Origin: Holacanthus passer
Lineage: Eukaryota > Chordata > Actinopteri > Pomacanthidae
DNA length: 64,000 bases
Direction of reading: 5' to 3'
NCBI GenBank assembly: GCA_025331565.1
Contig: JAFREQ010000040.1
Location: forward strand, 7,317,001 to 7,381,000
Within the stretch, counting starts at the first letter, position 1. Each line of letters begins with the position of its first letter. A program made the translations under genes and the position numbers. Under the pieces are notes generated by a model. That model had not been told where the DNA came from. It searched no databases and saw only the letters and a list, made by a program, of their open reading frames with translations. This document shows, piece by piece, positions 15,201-29,500 of the stretch.

Positions 15201-18200
15201 TCTGGTAAATTTATTTTGTTTAAATCATTTTAATGTTTTACACGTTTCCAGAAACCAAAAGAGATTTACATGTGGTAACACAGAAACGAGCATAGGCGTT
15301 TTTTGAAGAACAGAAACAGAAAGATCTGCTCCAAACTAAAAAACTCTGCAAGGTCTGTGTTTTTTTTAATGTGTTTATCAAAAGACAATAAAATATGAGG
15401 AGAATTTTTGAAGGTGCAAACTCGCCTGTAGGTGTCATTAATTTCAATGTTAAGATTTACACAGCAACTTAGCTTAAATGCCAGGAGATGTGACACGAAT
15501 CTATATAAAACATTACATCAACATTATTGTCAGTAGACTTATACACTAATATCAATGATCCACATGTGAAAAGTGTGTTGTGGTGTAAATCATTTTTTGT
15601 AACTGTACTTCATAACATGTTCCTGGTGGTAACATGCTGGTACTTTAATTATGAATTATCATGAGAGCATTGCTATTATTACAAACAACACATGTAAAAT
15701 GACGTCAATCAATAAATAGATGAAGATTTTTAACACGTTTCTTTGCACATGTATCAGCCTTGTGTGCAGCAGTTGTTTAATTCCAAACAGTATGTTCCGT
15801 TCCACATGTCCGATTTTCCCATGATATCAGGTAATTAAAGCATGTATTTTTTTTTTCTTTTCAAAAGTCGTTGCCTTCTGAGCAAGAATAGCCGCTGACC
15901 TGTGTGTTTTGGCTTTCACCTTGTTTGATACGAGCTTCATGTGAGTGCTAATATGTGAGAGACGTCTCTAAACATCTGCAGACGCGCTCTTCAGCAGAGG
16001 ACTGGGAGCCTGTACTCATCAGTTTTTCCTTTGTGTTTGGCAAACTAAATGGGTTTTATGTCTAACCGATTATAAATCAAGGAACCACTCTGGAGTAATT
16101 ACATAACACAGGCCTGCAAACAAATCACATACTTTATCTTGAAGCCGTTTCTCATTCTGCACGTGTGTGATGTTCACGTCCTAACCTTCAGACTCTGACA
16201 ACATATGGTATCTATAACTTTATCATACCAGCTTGGGAGAGATTTACGCCCTTTCAGTGGAAGTGTGTCTGTGAAATGATTTCTCCTTCATGTTAAATGT
16301 GTGATTCCCTCAAGTCAGAGTTTTGACGTTTTTTTTTTAAGCATCTTACAGGTTTGATTGTGCTGCACTTAGAGTTTGGACACCATCTGTTTCCAATCTG
16401 TAAATGGATGCTAAACGCCAGCTTTTCACTTTCAAGCACAAGGTAAACATCATGCCAGAGAACTGATTGAAGCTGATGTCTTTTATTCACAATACCAGGT
16501 GGCGGAGCGACCCCACCCGAGTCCTTGGCCGGAGCTCCGGCTGGGACCCTGAAATCTGCGAGGATTGTATGACTTTTTACGGCTCTTTAAATCAATCAGG
16601 AATAAAAAGCACATGTGTCTGTAGCACTGGCTCCTGTGTTATTCATTTAATTGGTAAGGGTGCAATAACTTGCCGTGAATCCACCCAAACGCTCTACACT
16701 CCTGCCCTTAATATCTCAGCTGTCATTTGATGCTGAATTTTCCTCTCAACTAAAGCTGTTTTCAACCACATCCTGGCGTCCAGCCTCAACGTGGCTCAAC
16801 AAGGCTTTTCAAAACTCAATGTTTCGCTTTTATTTCAACTCCAACAGCAGATCCCTCTAAAGACATATGTACTGGGTGATGATGCTTTCACAGCGCTAAA
16901 AGGAAATTGAGTTAAGAAACTGCAAGACTGTACTTTCTTCCGGAAAACAGAAGTTTTTCATTAATACCTGTATGATTAGAAATTCTCCTTTTCAACTGCA
17001 CAGCTTTCTTTGCAGCACTTCCAGACGTTTCAGCTTATAGATTGCATGTCTAACTTATAGTTCAGGAAGTGTAGTTGAATGTACAGATGAGTCATAATGA
17101 GGAAAATAGCCTGCAGGACCAGCTGAAAAGAAGGAATCATTTAGATGGTGACACATTACAGGTCACACTGTATTTATTTTATAAAGATTTCTTTGCACTT
17201 TTACCAGAAGAAAAACTGAATGCAGATTGGTTTCCCATAAATGATGCCTCTAATGAATGTACTCATTTCCCAGGGCGGCTGTAAATTCTCTAACTGTGCC
17301 AATGTTGTCTGTGAATGCATCCCGGAAAACCTAAAGAGAAATGTGTGGGCTTTGACAACATACTGTAATTACATCTAGGTCTCCATGGCTCCCTTTTATT
17401 TACCTTCACGCAGCTCCATCAGTATGGAATTTACAGCTTTCCATTCAAAATATTTAAAGAGACCTACTGTTGTTGCTTTAAAGGACCAGGCCAGTAGTTT
17501 GCATCTTACAACCCGTTTTATCACAGGTCGTGTTACATGTGACATTTTGTTCAAAGCATCGTCTTCGGTATCAGGTTATTTAATTGCACTTCTCTGACTT
17601 TCCTGGTGCGGTTGAGTTCCTTTAATGTGAGTACAGTGTGAAAATCTACTTTATCAGATTTGAACTTTGAACTGCATCACAAAGAAAATCACCAAGGAGT
17701 CTCAGTCATATACTTATTCTAAGCATATTTTGATAAAATTATGTGTAGACCTTTGAAAAAAGAGTTAGCTTTTGACTCTGGTTTTGATGGGCACTATTGT
17801 CCCACAGTGTGATGCACAATGGTTATGAAGGTCAGAAATGGAATAAAAGCACACTAATTAATCCCTGCATAAAGTAACTTTATCAGTGCTTGGTACATTT
17901 CCTCTCAGTAAGTTTGAAAGAGCAGACTGATTCTGAAAGTCTGCACTACATTACCACAGAACAATCCTGCAAGTTTGACGAAAAGAAAATCATATATGAC
18001 ACTGTAATAGAATATCTGTCTCAAGCAACTTTCAAGTCTCTGTGAGGTGGAAACCGTTCATTGTCTTGGATGGGATTAAAAATCGAAAATGTTTTGGTCT
18101 GGCTTGGAACCAGTAATATTCAAGGGAAGGGTTTAACAATGTAAGGTGTTGTTTGTTGCACAGATTGTGAAACGCTTTGAGGCAAATTTGTGATTTTGGG

Positions 18201-18807
18201 CTACATTAATACTAAAATTAACTTGATGCGTGTTCATGATTTGTAATTAATAGGATGAAAATGCAAAAGCACAATGTTCAGTTTTAAAAGCTGTTTCAGG
18301 ATCACACATATATCATTCAGACAGACAGAGGAAACTCATATATAAACTTTTGATGACATCTTTTCCTCTTCCCTGATTCCAGTAAATGGAGTCTGTGTGC
18401 CTATATTCAAGCCTTGTTCTATATGACTGCAGCACGGCAGTCTCCATTTGTTACTGGCTGTGTTATGGCTACCCAGTCTCCATTAGCTCACCTCAAACAC
18501 AGGTCAACTGAATCCAGCTGTAACTTCCAGTTATGCCACACTATGCACGCAGACCATGGGACATTTGTTTTGTGAGGCGTGACTCAGATATATGTACGTA
18601 TGTTGCTCTGAGTCATGTCTTACTAAGGTGCTCTCAGTGTGCATTCTGCACCCGTTAACAGTGCGTGTGTTAGCGTGTGCCAACAACTTGTACAGACTAC
18701 CAACGCTGCTGCACACTCTCACTTGTGAAGTTTTTACAACCAATGACGTTTTAAGAAAATTTAGGACTAATTATTTCCATTACAACCCATCTGCATCCTC
18801 ACCAATC
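9237..18807. other. non-coding, nothing recognised
   Basis: About 9.6 kb with no open frame that looks like a gene or exon. If hapln1 has a distant non-coding first exon, it could lie here. Confidence 0.55.
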
Positions 18808-19292
18808 TACAACCCTGATTCCAAAGAAGTTGGGACGCTGTGTAGAACATAAATAAAACAGAATGTGATAATTTTCTAATCCTTTTTGACATAAACCCAA
18901 ATGAAAACAGTAATAAGACGATATATTTAATGTTTGACCTCATCAACTTCATTGATTTTTGTAAATATCTGCTTATTCTGAATTTGATGCCATTTTTTAA
19001 ACAAGTTGGGACAGGAGCAACAAAAGACTGTGAAAGTTGTGGACTGATCCAAAAGCACCTGTTTGGATCATTCCACAGGTAAAACAGGTTCATTGGTAAC
19101 AGGTGATAGTATCATGATTGGGTATGAAAGGTTCATCCTGGAAAGACTCAGTCGTTCACAAGCAAGGATGGAGAGAGGTTCAACACTTTGTCAAACACAT
19201 GGTTGTATAAAGGAGATTAATACATGGAGCCAGGAACACATACAGCATTTATGTTTCACACATTGTCCTGACTTTTTGGAACTGTGGTTGTA
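18808..19292. mobile_element. non-autonomous DNA transposon remnant with terminal inverted repeats and TA flanks
   Basis: Left end TACAACCCTGATTCCAAAG; right end, read on the other strand, TACAACCACAGTTCCAAAA. The inverted ends match over about 27 bp with mismatches and are flanked by TA, as for Tc1/mariner-type insertions. Internal AAGTTGGGAC and GATTGGGTATGAAAGG fit a widespread teleost family. It has no transposase frame. Confidence 0.65.
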
Positions 19293-19842
19293 TTTTAACA
19301 GAAAAGTTGCTGTAAGATGTTATTCATAAGTATTTGAAGCCATCTCTGTGTGAATCTCTATAAAGATTCGGTTTTTCAAGCATCAGTGGTTTCACGGATG
19401 AAAATCATCACGAATTGATCTATATTGATACATTTAATTTATTTTATCAGCTCTGTCAAAAACTTCATTGTGGTTGCTCACAGTAAAATTCCCACCGCCA
19501 GTATCCAGGCACCCAATGGTGAACAGCCACCCTCGACAACATGATTTAATATTGTTAGCTGACATAATTGCTGTAATGGCTCAAGTTGTGTTGCTGCAGT
19601 GACTCTCCCACAGTCTTCTGCAGCTGTGGCTAACGCACAGTCACACACCCATGAGCCCCCCGGTGAGAGCTTGGCAGCCAAGAATAAGAAAGAGGCAAAC
19701 CCTCAGATGGAGACGGGATAAAAAGGAAACAGAGAGAAAAGCAGAAACAAATGGCAGCTTGTGACACAGCTGTATCTAAATACTCCAACAATTTCCTCAT
19801 GATGTAAAGCAATCCAATGTGTGATCTACTGTACATATACTG

Positions 19843-19946
19843 AGCAATAAGCCCCAAGAGGCCGTGGTTTACTGTGATTTGAGAACAGCCAAGGGACACT
19901 GTCAGGCAGGATCACTGTAAACCACGGCCTCCTGGGGCTTATTGCT
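19843..19946. other. near-perfect 104-nt hairpin (36-bp arms, 32-nt loop)
   Basis: Arm 1 is 19843-19878 and arm 2 is 19911-19946. 34 of 36 positions pair, with two single mismatches. Stem starts AGCAATAAGCCCCAAGAGG. It could be a microRNA-like precursor or a palindromic short transposon; no family is recognised. Confidence 0.55.
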
Positions 19947-20184
19947 TTCAGAAAATGTTTGCTACTTATACCTGGCGAGGTTTCATATGAAAAAAAACAC
20001 ACAGCGACAAAAATGCAATAATTTATTAATAACGATCATTCATCCGTCCTCTGAGACATTTAGCAGCGTTTGAGGGTATAGGTGTGTTTGACCATATACA
20101 GGTGTGCTTTAATTACCAGAAGCAAAGATGCACTAACAAGATCTTCAAACTTCCCCCAAAAATACATGATCATCATTTGATGTT

Positions 20185-20530
20185 TCATAGTAAAAATACA
20201 AGTAAAAGTTGCATATTTATACTTTCCCTGAAGTGGACGGACAGAATTATTTAACTACTGTATCAAAAGTAAAAGTACTCTTTACATGGCAGACTGTTTC
20301 CCTTCTTCTCATTATACTAATGTATTACTGTGTAAGCAGCATTTTAATGTTTCAGTGGGTCGAAGAAAAGCTCATTTCAAGTACTTTGTATGTCACTGTT
20401 TCATTTACAACAGTGCATCTTTTTTAAGATAATCAGATCTTATGAAAGTAAAATCTTAATCTTTACACTAACTCCAGCAGCCAGATAAATGCAGAGATGC
20501 AAATGTATATATTTTTATGACAAGTAATCA
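20185..20530 (+). repeat. old teleost interspersed repeat
   Basis: TACAAGTAAAAGTTGCATAT, CAAAAGTAAAAGTACTC, GTAAGCAGCATTTTAATGTT and CAGCCAGATAAATGCAG follow the order of a common teleost repeat with AGTAAAAGTACT motifs. Diverged; ends uncertain. Confidence 0.45.
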
Positions 20531-22642
20531 GTCAGATAAAGTATCACACATGTGTTTAATTACATTCCATCATCGACATGTCAGATGGCAGGACAACAAA
20601 AACAAAAGAGATAGAAAATTAATAAAGAACATCACAGGTGACGTGTGTGAGAAAATCAAACATAAAACACCAGAAAGTAAATGAGATTTAAGCATCTAGC
20701 TCATCGCCATCGTCATCAGACGCCCATCACAAGTTAGACAAAATAAATGTCAAGTTACATTTCAGTGGGTTTTTGATCTTTTCATCCACTTGGCTGCGAA
20801 GAACCATTTGAACCTCATGGGTTTCTAAAATGCTGCGTTGTGGTTCGTGTGTTTCCGAGTCAAAGCCAGCAGATGGATGACATTTCCCAACACCCGAGCT
20901 CAGATGCACTCCGCCGCTGCCACTGACACCCTGCCCACATTCAGTCATTGCTCACAGATGACACACAGAACATCCAGGGAAGCCAAGCGAAGGCCACCAT
21001 GTGTGGAGCCGTCTTTAATCAGCATCTGATGATAGGGGACAACCATACAAAATACAGAACGAAACATCGCTCTTTGGTTCCTCCCTGATTCGATATGGAG
21101 AGGATGAGACTGCGACACACCAGCTGTGTGGCGTAAGAGCGCCTCTGCTCACGTATGTACCAGTTCAACACATTTGCTCTTTTATTCCACCCAGACCTTT
21201 TAAAGCCCCAGTCTCTCGCTTCATTGTTTCATCGCCGCCTTATTACAAGGAGCAAACAGCGCATTATCCTCACGTCATCTTCAGAAATGTTTCCAAGTCC
21301 AATCACGTGTTGTACTGGTGCAGATAATGAGGAGCACATGTTTGGCGGTGGCTCATGTGAACTTGGCTAATATGGGATAACCCGTGCTTGTTCAGCTTTG
21401 ACCTTCTGCTGTCCAGCCTGATGGGAAGGTAAGAGACTCCTGACAGTCACTGCACACCGTCCTGCCCATACGCCTCTGACGGGCAGGACCCACAGAGCTG
21501 CTGTATGTTAACAGGAATCAAACCACCCGTCGGAGAGCTGGGAGCTGAGCCTGTGGAGAGCCAGCTGTGAATGTGCTCACGGCCCTGAGACTTGGCTCTG
21601 ATTCAGCAGACACGTGAAGGAGGTGCTGGACGCTTCTCAGCCTCAAGACATTCAATCTATGTCTATACAGGCGAGTACATACTGTACTGCCAAATGCGCA
21701 CATATACAGATGCATATGATTATGCAGCATTAAGAAATATGCACAAATGGACACACACATGCTTTTTAAAGTAATGTATGCGTATTGCCAATTGTATTGT
21801 ATTGCCAATGCTGGAAAAGTGGTATTCATGGAGGCCAATAATCTCCAGCGCTGCTGGTTTTGCAACAGTGACTCTTGCAAATTTAGGTTTGGTTTTCTTA
21901 ATTCGCTTTCTCTTCACACAGAAATTAACCCCTTGGTGTCTCATACAGGAGAGACATAGTGGAGTCTTAGAAATAACATCTCTCTTTCTCTTTCTTTCAA
22001 GTATATTACATGTCTCAGTTTATGTGTTGATGAATGTCTACATTGTCTTAATTTTTTTGGTTAATTTACAAAATAAAGGCAATCAAATCTGTTTTCCACT
22101 GGACTTTTTAGTTTCAGAACTTGCATTTCTATTCACCTGTTTTTGTGCATATTTTCAATAAGTGCTTAAAACAGAAAGTTTGGGGGAAAAAAACTCAAAA
22201 TATTGCAAAAAAGTTGAGATGAGGTTGAGGTGGGAAAGTTGGTGTATCGATAAAAGTGAAAAGATAATTGCTATATTTCCATCACTATGTTTGACTGGCA
22301 TTCTTTTAATTTCGACATCTCGTTGCGCCCTCTTCTTCTGCAACAGATTCATGGCACCTGAACGGAGAGTTAGCACCACCTAATGCTTATCTCAATAAAT
22401 GTGCATTTTCATTTGCAGATTTAGTCAAAATGTGGTGATAATTTGTGCTACATTTGGGTGGAAACCTGGCTGTAGTCAAAGGTTAGCAGCCAGGTCTCCT
22501 TCTGGACCAGCCACCAGAAGTGAAGTTCTCCAGACAACAAATCTGCTTCATTACATGATTCAAGAAAACATGTCATGGCCGGAAATCTTTTACTTGGCTT
22601 CTGTACATACAGATGGAAGAAGGAAAAAAACGAGTTGATGAC
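20531..22642. other. non-coding, nothing firm
   Basis: No gene recognised. Sequence at about 22150-22480 may be an old repeat. Confidence 0.5.
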
Positions 22643-22759
22643 TCTATCTATCTATCTATCGATCTATCCATCTATCCATCTATCTATCTATCTATCTATC
22701 CATCTATCTATCTATCTATCCATCTATCTATCCATCTATCTATCTATCTATCTATCTAT
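22643..22759. repeat. ATCT tetranucleotide microsatellite
   Basis: About 29 units of ATCT with interspersed CATC and one GATC variant. Open frames across it (YLSI repeats) are artefacts. Confidence 0.95.
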
Positions 22760-24916
22760 GGCATTGTACGGGCTGTATGTGTTTCCCTTCATGCAGCTGG
22801 TAATTACAATAATTATATAATATTTCATCACTCACGTTTCATCACTGAGGAGTTTTTATGTCGAGCTAAAGTCCCACACTGAGTACAAGCCGTGCAGTGT
22901 CTCCAAACCTCGAGTGGTTCTCGTATGAACTGCCAAGCTCTTTCAAATACAATTATGTTGACTACCCAAGTATTTACAGTTTCATAATGTGGCTTAGATA
23001 TCTGATGATGGATTGGCAACACATGTTAAGTCAAGTAACACTTTTTGTTGATTGTACTGGTTTCTCTTTCTCCATTATTCATGCACACTGGGTCTACCCT
23101 GCACTCTCAAAGCTAAACTGCTGCAACCGATTCTCTTTTGATTTCCTTTGTCGAGCAGGACTGAATGGGAATACTGTAGCACAAAAGTAATTTCTTTCAA
23201 ATGTTTGGCAAACTTTTTGTTCTCACAAATGCCCGTTTGTTGGGAAAGAAGTGCCCGCTTATATACAGCAATCTCGCGGTCAGGAGTGTAATTGCAACAG
23301 TTGAGGGCTACATAGGCTTTGATATCCTCACAGGATGTCACAGAGGCTGCCATGGGTGCACTGAGGTTATAGCAGCTCTGGTTTACACTCACGGTTTATG
23401 TCCGGGCTCTATGTGTCCTCACACTGGGGCCATATATGTTTGCAATTTCACCCAGGGCCTATGGCTGTCTTATGTAACAGCTCCTTAGATCTCCAGAAGA
23501 TTGGTGGATGGAAGGCAGGGGCAGAAGGGATGTGCCCAGGGCAAGCTGGGGCTTTACAACAGGGTCCTACCATGTACTCTGTTGTGATCTCTGCAGGCTT
23601 TGAAGGACTGACAGACGGGGAAGACGAGAGAGAGGGAGACAGAGAGAAAGAAAACAGTTTAGGTTGTCCCAGCTGTAATAACTGCAATGATGGAGTGGTC
23701 CAGAAGAGCATCTGCAGAGTGTCGCTCCACTCCCAGCCTTGCCATCCTTCAAAGACGATCCGGACGGCTGAGAAAACGTTTAGGAGAGACCACACAGGCC
23801 CCCTCTGCTCGTGGCTGGTCGCAAATCCATGTTCTGTCTTCCTGGAGCTGCTCTGTCGTCTCTGCTCTGCAGCATCAGAAGAGACTGAGAGAAACATGTT
23901 CGCACAATTTACAATTGCTGTGGAAGTATCTAACTGCAGGGAGGCTGGATATTAGCTGTAACCTTCTCAGTTACAGATGTCTGTAACATAACTTTAAACA
24001 GATTCAAAGAGAGACAGAGAAAAAAATGAAGCCTTGAATGTATGTACAGAATAAATACTATAGGGGAAAGAAAGAAAGGCAAGAGAAGACAGGGTAATAA
24101 ATAAAAGGAGAAAAGGGGAGGATAAGAAAAAATCTAAATTGTGGGTCACCTTTTTGTATATATCATTTTTATGGCCCTTTTACATTTAATAGTCTTGCAT
24201 CAAACGCAAGTATAAGCCAACATGGCTGCAAAGTGACTACGCACTCAGAGTTCATAGTAATGCATGAGAGCAATATTTAACTTAAGAACATTCGATTTGA
24301 TTAGTGTAATTGCAGCCTGATAAGGAGACCAAAGAAACAGAAATAATTAAATGGGGCGTAAAACCAGAATGAATCACAGTTAATAGAGTGAAAACATACC
24401 AAGACTTCAAGTCAAGGATGGATTCATCATTTTTGGATTTTAAAAGAAAGTTTCACTCGCTGCCTTTAGTGATAAATGCATATCTGATCAGTTTCAAAGA
24501 TATAAAGTAATTTTTGCTTCCTCACAGGGATCATTGAAGCTCTGTCTGACATACAGTCACTATTGTGGATAATTATCTGCAGGTTAATTGTCTGGAGTTT
24601 TGCTGTATCCTTCATTCTCCCAGGGGAGAGGGGGGAGTTTTTTTTTTCTTAAATAATGTGGCAAAGAGGAGCCAGTATAGAGCTGTGCATGGTGATGGGC
24701 TGAGGGGTGGAGGGAGTGGTCTCAACCATGCTAGGCTTCAATAAAAGGCACTTGTCTGGATCTCTGAAGAGCCCAAACTTTCCAGTAGCACCACAGGCGG
24801 CTGCTGCACAAAAAAAAACCAGACAGAAAGAGGGACAGCTGCATGAATAAAAATTAAGAAGAAAAGTTGTTCAAGATAACAGTCGGCTCTCCTAAAATAT
24901 TTAAGCTTAGTGCAGT
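22760..24916. other. non-coding, proximal upstream region of hapln1
   Basis: No gene recognised. It contains ATAAAAGG at 24741-24748, a possible TATA element if transcription starts close to the coding exon. Confidence 0.5.
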
Positions 24917-24979
24917 TTTTTTCTTTTCAAGTTTTATATTTATATTTTTATTGAAGAGGGCCCTTAAAAAAAAGAGAAA
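24917..24979 (+). promoter_or_regulatory. candidate splice acceptor and 5' UTR segment before the hapln1 start
   Basis: A pyrimidine run (TTTTTTTCTTTTCAAG) ends in AG at 24930-24931, which would start an exon at 24932 with 48 nt of 5' UTR before the ATG. HAPLN1 in mammals has a separate non-coding first exon, so this fits. An alternative is that transcription starts locally: ATAAAAGG at 24741-24748 resembles a TATA box. I cannot decide between the two from sequence. Confidence 0.4.
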
Positions 24980-25070
24980 ATGACGAGTCTGCTGTGCATC
25001 ACAATAATCTCCCTGACCCTGGCTGCCAGTGTGTACAGCCAGGTGACAAGCTCTCCTCCACCACTAACAG
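24980..25070 (+). CDS. hapln1: hapln1 coding exon 1: signal peptide
   Basis: Starts at an ATG with A at -3 (gaaaATGa) and encodes MTSLLCITIISLTLAASVYS followed by QVTSSPPPLT. This is a typical signal peptide with likely cleavage after Ser20. The donor is ACAG|GTAAGA, phase 1. It is short compared with mammals, where about 25 more residues precede the Ig fold. Confidence 0.85.
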
Positions 25071-26552
25071 GTAAGATTATATTTATGTAAAAAAGTTAGA
25101 TATTTGAATATGTGGATGATTGTGTGTCATCCTTCTGAATGCATGCGTGTGTGTGTGTGTGTGCGTGCAGCTGTAACGTGCATGCAGAAAAAGAAGAGCC
25201 GGAGCTTGAGCTGTGTAAAGGGACCTGAGTAAAGTGGTACCACAGCTCAGGCTTGTGCAACAACAGGGTCATTGTAGCAGTAGGTAACGAGTCGTCTCTG
25301 GGGTAACACTCACAGACACAGTGTGACTCACCATTGACTCGCTGACTTGCTGCATACAGACCACCGCAGCAGGGGCTGGCTGGTGAAAACTGTAAATCAC
25401 CATGTCATTCACAGTGGCTCGCTGCCCATACTACTGAATGAGGACTGCACCATTGATACTTCTGGCCCTTCGAATGGGTCACATGTGCTTTAGTGGCTGA
25501 AATTACGTTTGTAGTATTTGTCTTTTTTTGGGTTTAAATTCTTGCTCGAGTGCAAAAATAGTGAAGAATTTGCCTTGACCCTTTGTCACTTTTTTGTCAT
25601 TTTATCGGCCGTCTGTCTTCTTCCTGTGGCAGAGAAGAAAATGAAAACCTAGAAAGACTTCTTATCAGAGAGCACCTGCGCTCCATCATGAGGCTGTTAT
25701 AATTCAAATTCACACCTGCCAACAGGATGACACACTGAGATTGTTGCTGCAACCGCAAGCAAATACCAGGAGAGATCTACCGCTGTGGTGGAGGAGAAAA
25801 AAAAAAAAATTGGCTAGCTACAGTAGAAGCTCTCATGTCATATGAGTGATATTCAATATGCTTTCAGCAGCCCTGCGAGCTGACTCAGTAGATGTCAAAT
25901 TAGGGATGTCACAGCTCTCTCTCTGCCCAGACGGGAGGAAATGGTTTGTCTGCGGGGAGAATAATTTCAAACATTGAAATTGCTCCCGTTGGCCAGTGAT
26001 GTCACAGGTGTGTGTTACCACAGTGCATGCATGATTATAAATCACATCACTGTCTGCGTTATGTAAAAGTGTCCTCTCAGCTCGGACCGGCTCAGTCGCT
26101 GTTCCGTGCAGTATAGCTTTTATTAGCCACACGAGCAGTGTATTCTGTCTGTTCACGGGGCGTTGCCCGTCCTTATACCTACTGACTCACTCTGGCACCG
26201 GGAGCTTTTTGGAAACCCGCCACCGTAACAGGCACCCTGACAGGAGCGAAGTTAAGATTAACGACCCGCAGCCAAACGTATAGAGCCCCATGCTGAACAG
26301 CAGCCAAATGACTCTGTTTTTCCCTGTGAGGTAATAGTCTGTTAAGTCTAATGCTTACTGTAGTTGTTGGTTACTGAGGCTTGGCCTGGTTGCTAAGGCT
26401 GGGTGGGAACAGGAGCTTGGCTGGAAATGGGCTGAGGCTGGGGGCTAAGTTAACAATGTGTTCAGGCGAGTGGAGCCACGTTTGGTGCTATTGCGTTTAT
26501 TCACAAATGACTCTGATGACAGTCGACTGCACATATGTGCTGTGCGTTACAT

Positions 26553-26589
<37 letters not shown>

Positions 26590-29500
26590 GTGCTCGTTCT
26601 GCATGACAGGAAAGAGTTTATTGGAACGAGTGTGTAGGAGTTGGCCTGCTGCGTTTGTCCCAGCTGTGCTTGTTAATTCTTTCTCCATATTGACACAAGC
26701 GGCAGCGGCAGAGGAGGATGAAGCTGTGGGATGTTGTGGAGCATCTCTAGCTGCTCTGTCAGAGGGTGTGGCTCATTGTGCACACTGATATGTATACATG
26801 CTTTGTCTGCTCTCTGATCATTTCCTTCCTTTAACAGAGGATGGACGTGAGCCAATTAAACGTTTCAGTCATTCAATAAAGTGCAAATTAAGCTTGGGGC
26901 TTCAACAGTCTAATTAGGCTCTTGTAGTTAGAGAATATATAGGTCACTGAGTAGACTTGGACCACTCCAGTGTTGTTGTAAATTTACAGCTCAGTGTTAC
27001 AAAGAAGCAGATGGTTTCAATCACTTGCTAATACGCACTTTTAACAGAGTGAGAGAGAATTGTGCTCCGTCATAAAATGGCAGTAGGCCTTGGCTGCAGC
27101 TGCAGAGCTTTCTTTTATTGTCATGCACATGTGTTCATTTACCTCCTCGCTGCGTTTTCATTCCCAGCCGAGCTCCACAAAACTTTCAGATAGGAACTAT
27201 TCAGAATTATTTGACGTCCCGTTACTTATGTTAAATGTGACAATTTGGCTCGACCTTCGACCTCAGAGGGTCTTATATAAACAGGATGTAGTTTGAGGTG
27301 TGACAGAAAAGAAAGGCTCCCTTCTCCTCCTCAAAGGCTAAGTACACACAACAGGCTGTTGTTTTATGAGGTTGCCCCACACGGTCGGGGCCACATTCTC
27401 CGGGGGGACGTGTCTGCAGAAGCAGGAAAGAGGAAGGAATTACTTTCAACGTGCCCGTCTCTCTGTCTGCTGCTACTGTCTCTCAGGCATCATTACCTTG
27501 ATGCTGAGTTGCTCCAGAATATATCATATGTCAAAAAGACAGAGTTCTTTGTTCTGCTTTCATTTGCTGATCTATAAGCTATTATGTTAGTATGTATACG
27601 GTCATTTGCAAGCTCTTTCTCAGCATGTTTTAATCAGTTCCCTCATTTCATCTCACATTTCAGGATTACAAACCACATCCAGTGGTTAGTTAGTTTTCAT
27701 CTCCGGACGGAATGTTTCCAAAATACATTACAATGAACCCCTTTATTTTTCCTACTCTAGTTTCCTTAAAAATTGGAAATTTTTAGGTATAAATGTTGGA
27801 TGGCATCACATCTGGTGATCTGGTGTTTGACGTCACCATCGCCTTCACCTTTGCCAGGGCGTTTGATGAGCGGGTTTAGTCATCCTGGATCCCTCAGCTT
27901 TCAATCACACTTCATGCAACTGCTACCCATGCAGAGAATTTATGAGGCACGACGAAGCTGTGAGTCATTCCTCACTGACAGAGCTGGCAAAGAGAAATCT
28001 TGTCCAGACTGCCTTTAAACTCTGCGCTGCTTTCAAAGACATTGCTAATTAGCAGCGGCAAAAAGGGTGTTTCCCAGCTCGTAAAATACCTGGCACCTTG
28101 TTGACCAGTCAAGAGGCGAGTGAGGCTACTGGGAGCGGTGATTGAGTAATAGCCTCATGTGAAGGTTTGCAGTCTAATGAAAGAAATAAAAAATGGATGA
28201 AAAGTGGCACGAGGTTGCACTGAAGGGTAGATTAGGTCTGTCAGCAGTGCTTCAGCTAATTAAATCTTTCTGCAGGAGCGCTCAATACTAATGATCTGAG
28301 CACCATTGAACAAAGTCCACACACGCGCCGTGTACCGTGTGGTTAGCATTGAGGATTGGGACAGTTTAGACATGAGGTTGATTAGAAGTCGTTTCAGTGT
28401 CGCTCCTCTGTGTGTGTACATGTGGGCTGCGGTGCAGGTTATGGGTTTATCAGAGCAGAGGGTAGCAAACCAGTGGCTCCAATTATTTCCTGTATTGCCC
28501 ATGTGGGAAATGTTTCCCCTGCTGACGAGCCGGTGACACAGTATCCCAGTCATGGCTCTGGATATCCCTGCTCAAAGTGAAGCACCTCAACACAAATGCT
28601 GGAGTTCTCAGTCAGAAAGTAGGCTCAAATCATCCATATTGAGTGAGTGGGAAGAACGAAAATGAGAAACAGAGCAGCTCAGGGTTTTTTTACTAGACAT
28701 GGCAACAGATACTTAAGGGATGATACTTAAGCACTAAGCCCGGATTCAGCCAAAAACTGCATAAGATTAATAGTTATGTCTGCAGACCACTTATGTAATT
28801 GCCATATTATCTTACAAGTCCCGTGCATTGGAGAGTTTGACTCCACTTACAAGGTTGATTTTTCAAGGCTGTACCTGTGGTGGTGGGGGTCAGGGGCCAT
28901 GTGCATCCATCCATCTGGTGCTTATTATTATTGCCAGACACAGACCACCCCTTGCTGGCAGGGGTCTTCTTAACTAAGCAAGTCCTGTGAGGTCTGAACT
29001 CAGAGGTCAAGAAGATTGTGGGAACCCACGGGGAGACATAAATGACCTGCCGTGCTGAGCTAAATGGCGGCCCAGTTTGGACAGAGAGGATGGAAAGGAA
29101 GTGCACAGAGTAAAAACACGAAGGACAAAATGGTGACAGCTAGATTCTGTAAATCATTAACTGACAGTGCCTGACAGACTTTACGCAAATCAGATGAGCG
29201 GATGAAAGGGTTTGAGGGTTAAGGCTGAGAATCAAGGGTTTATAAGTGCAGGATTGGCAAAAGCAGGAAGGAGACTGAAGAGGATGATTGGCTCCAGGGG
29301 CTGAACCCAGAGTCTTTGATAGTTTTGTGTGTGAGAATACTTTTAACTGCGTGTGTGTAGTCAGGTTTAGTAAAATGTAACATACAGTCCACGCACGCCA
29401 AAATATGCTGTGTACTAAAAACAAAGAATAAAGATGGAAGAATTTGAAAAAGCAGTGTTCTGGAATTTTTGGGTATTTTCTCACACAGATTTTGTTGCAT

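Noticed and set aside
22575..22882. Frames rich in YLSI/HLSI repeats.
   Set aside because: Translations of the ATCT microsatellite.
23398..23955. 185-codon + frame and 149-codon - frame upstream of hapln1.
   Set aside because: Overlapping on opposite strands, no recognisable domain, no supporting splice sites; taken as chance.
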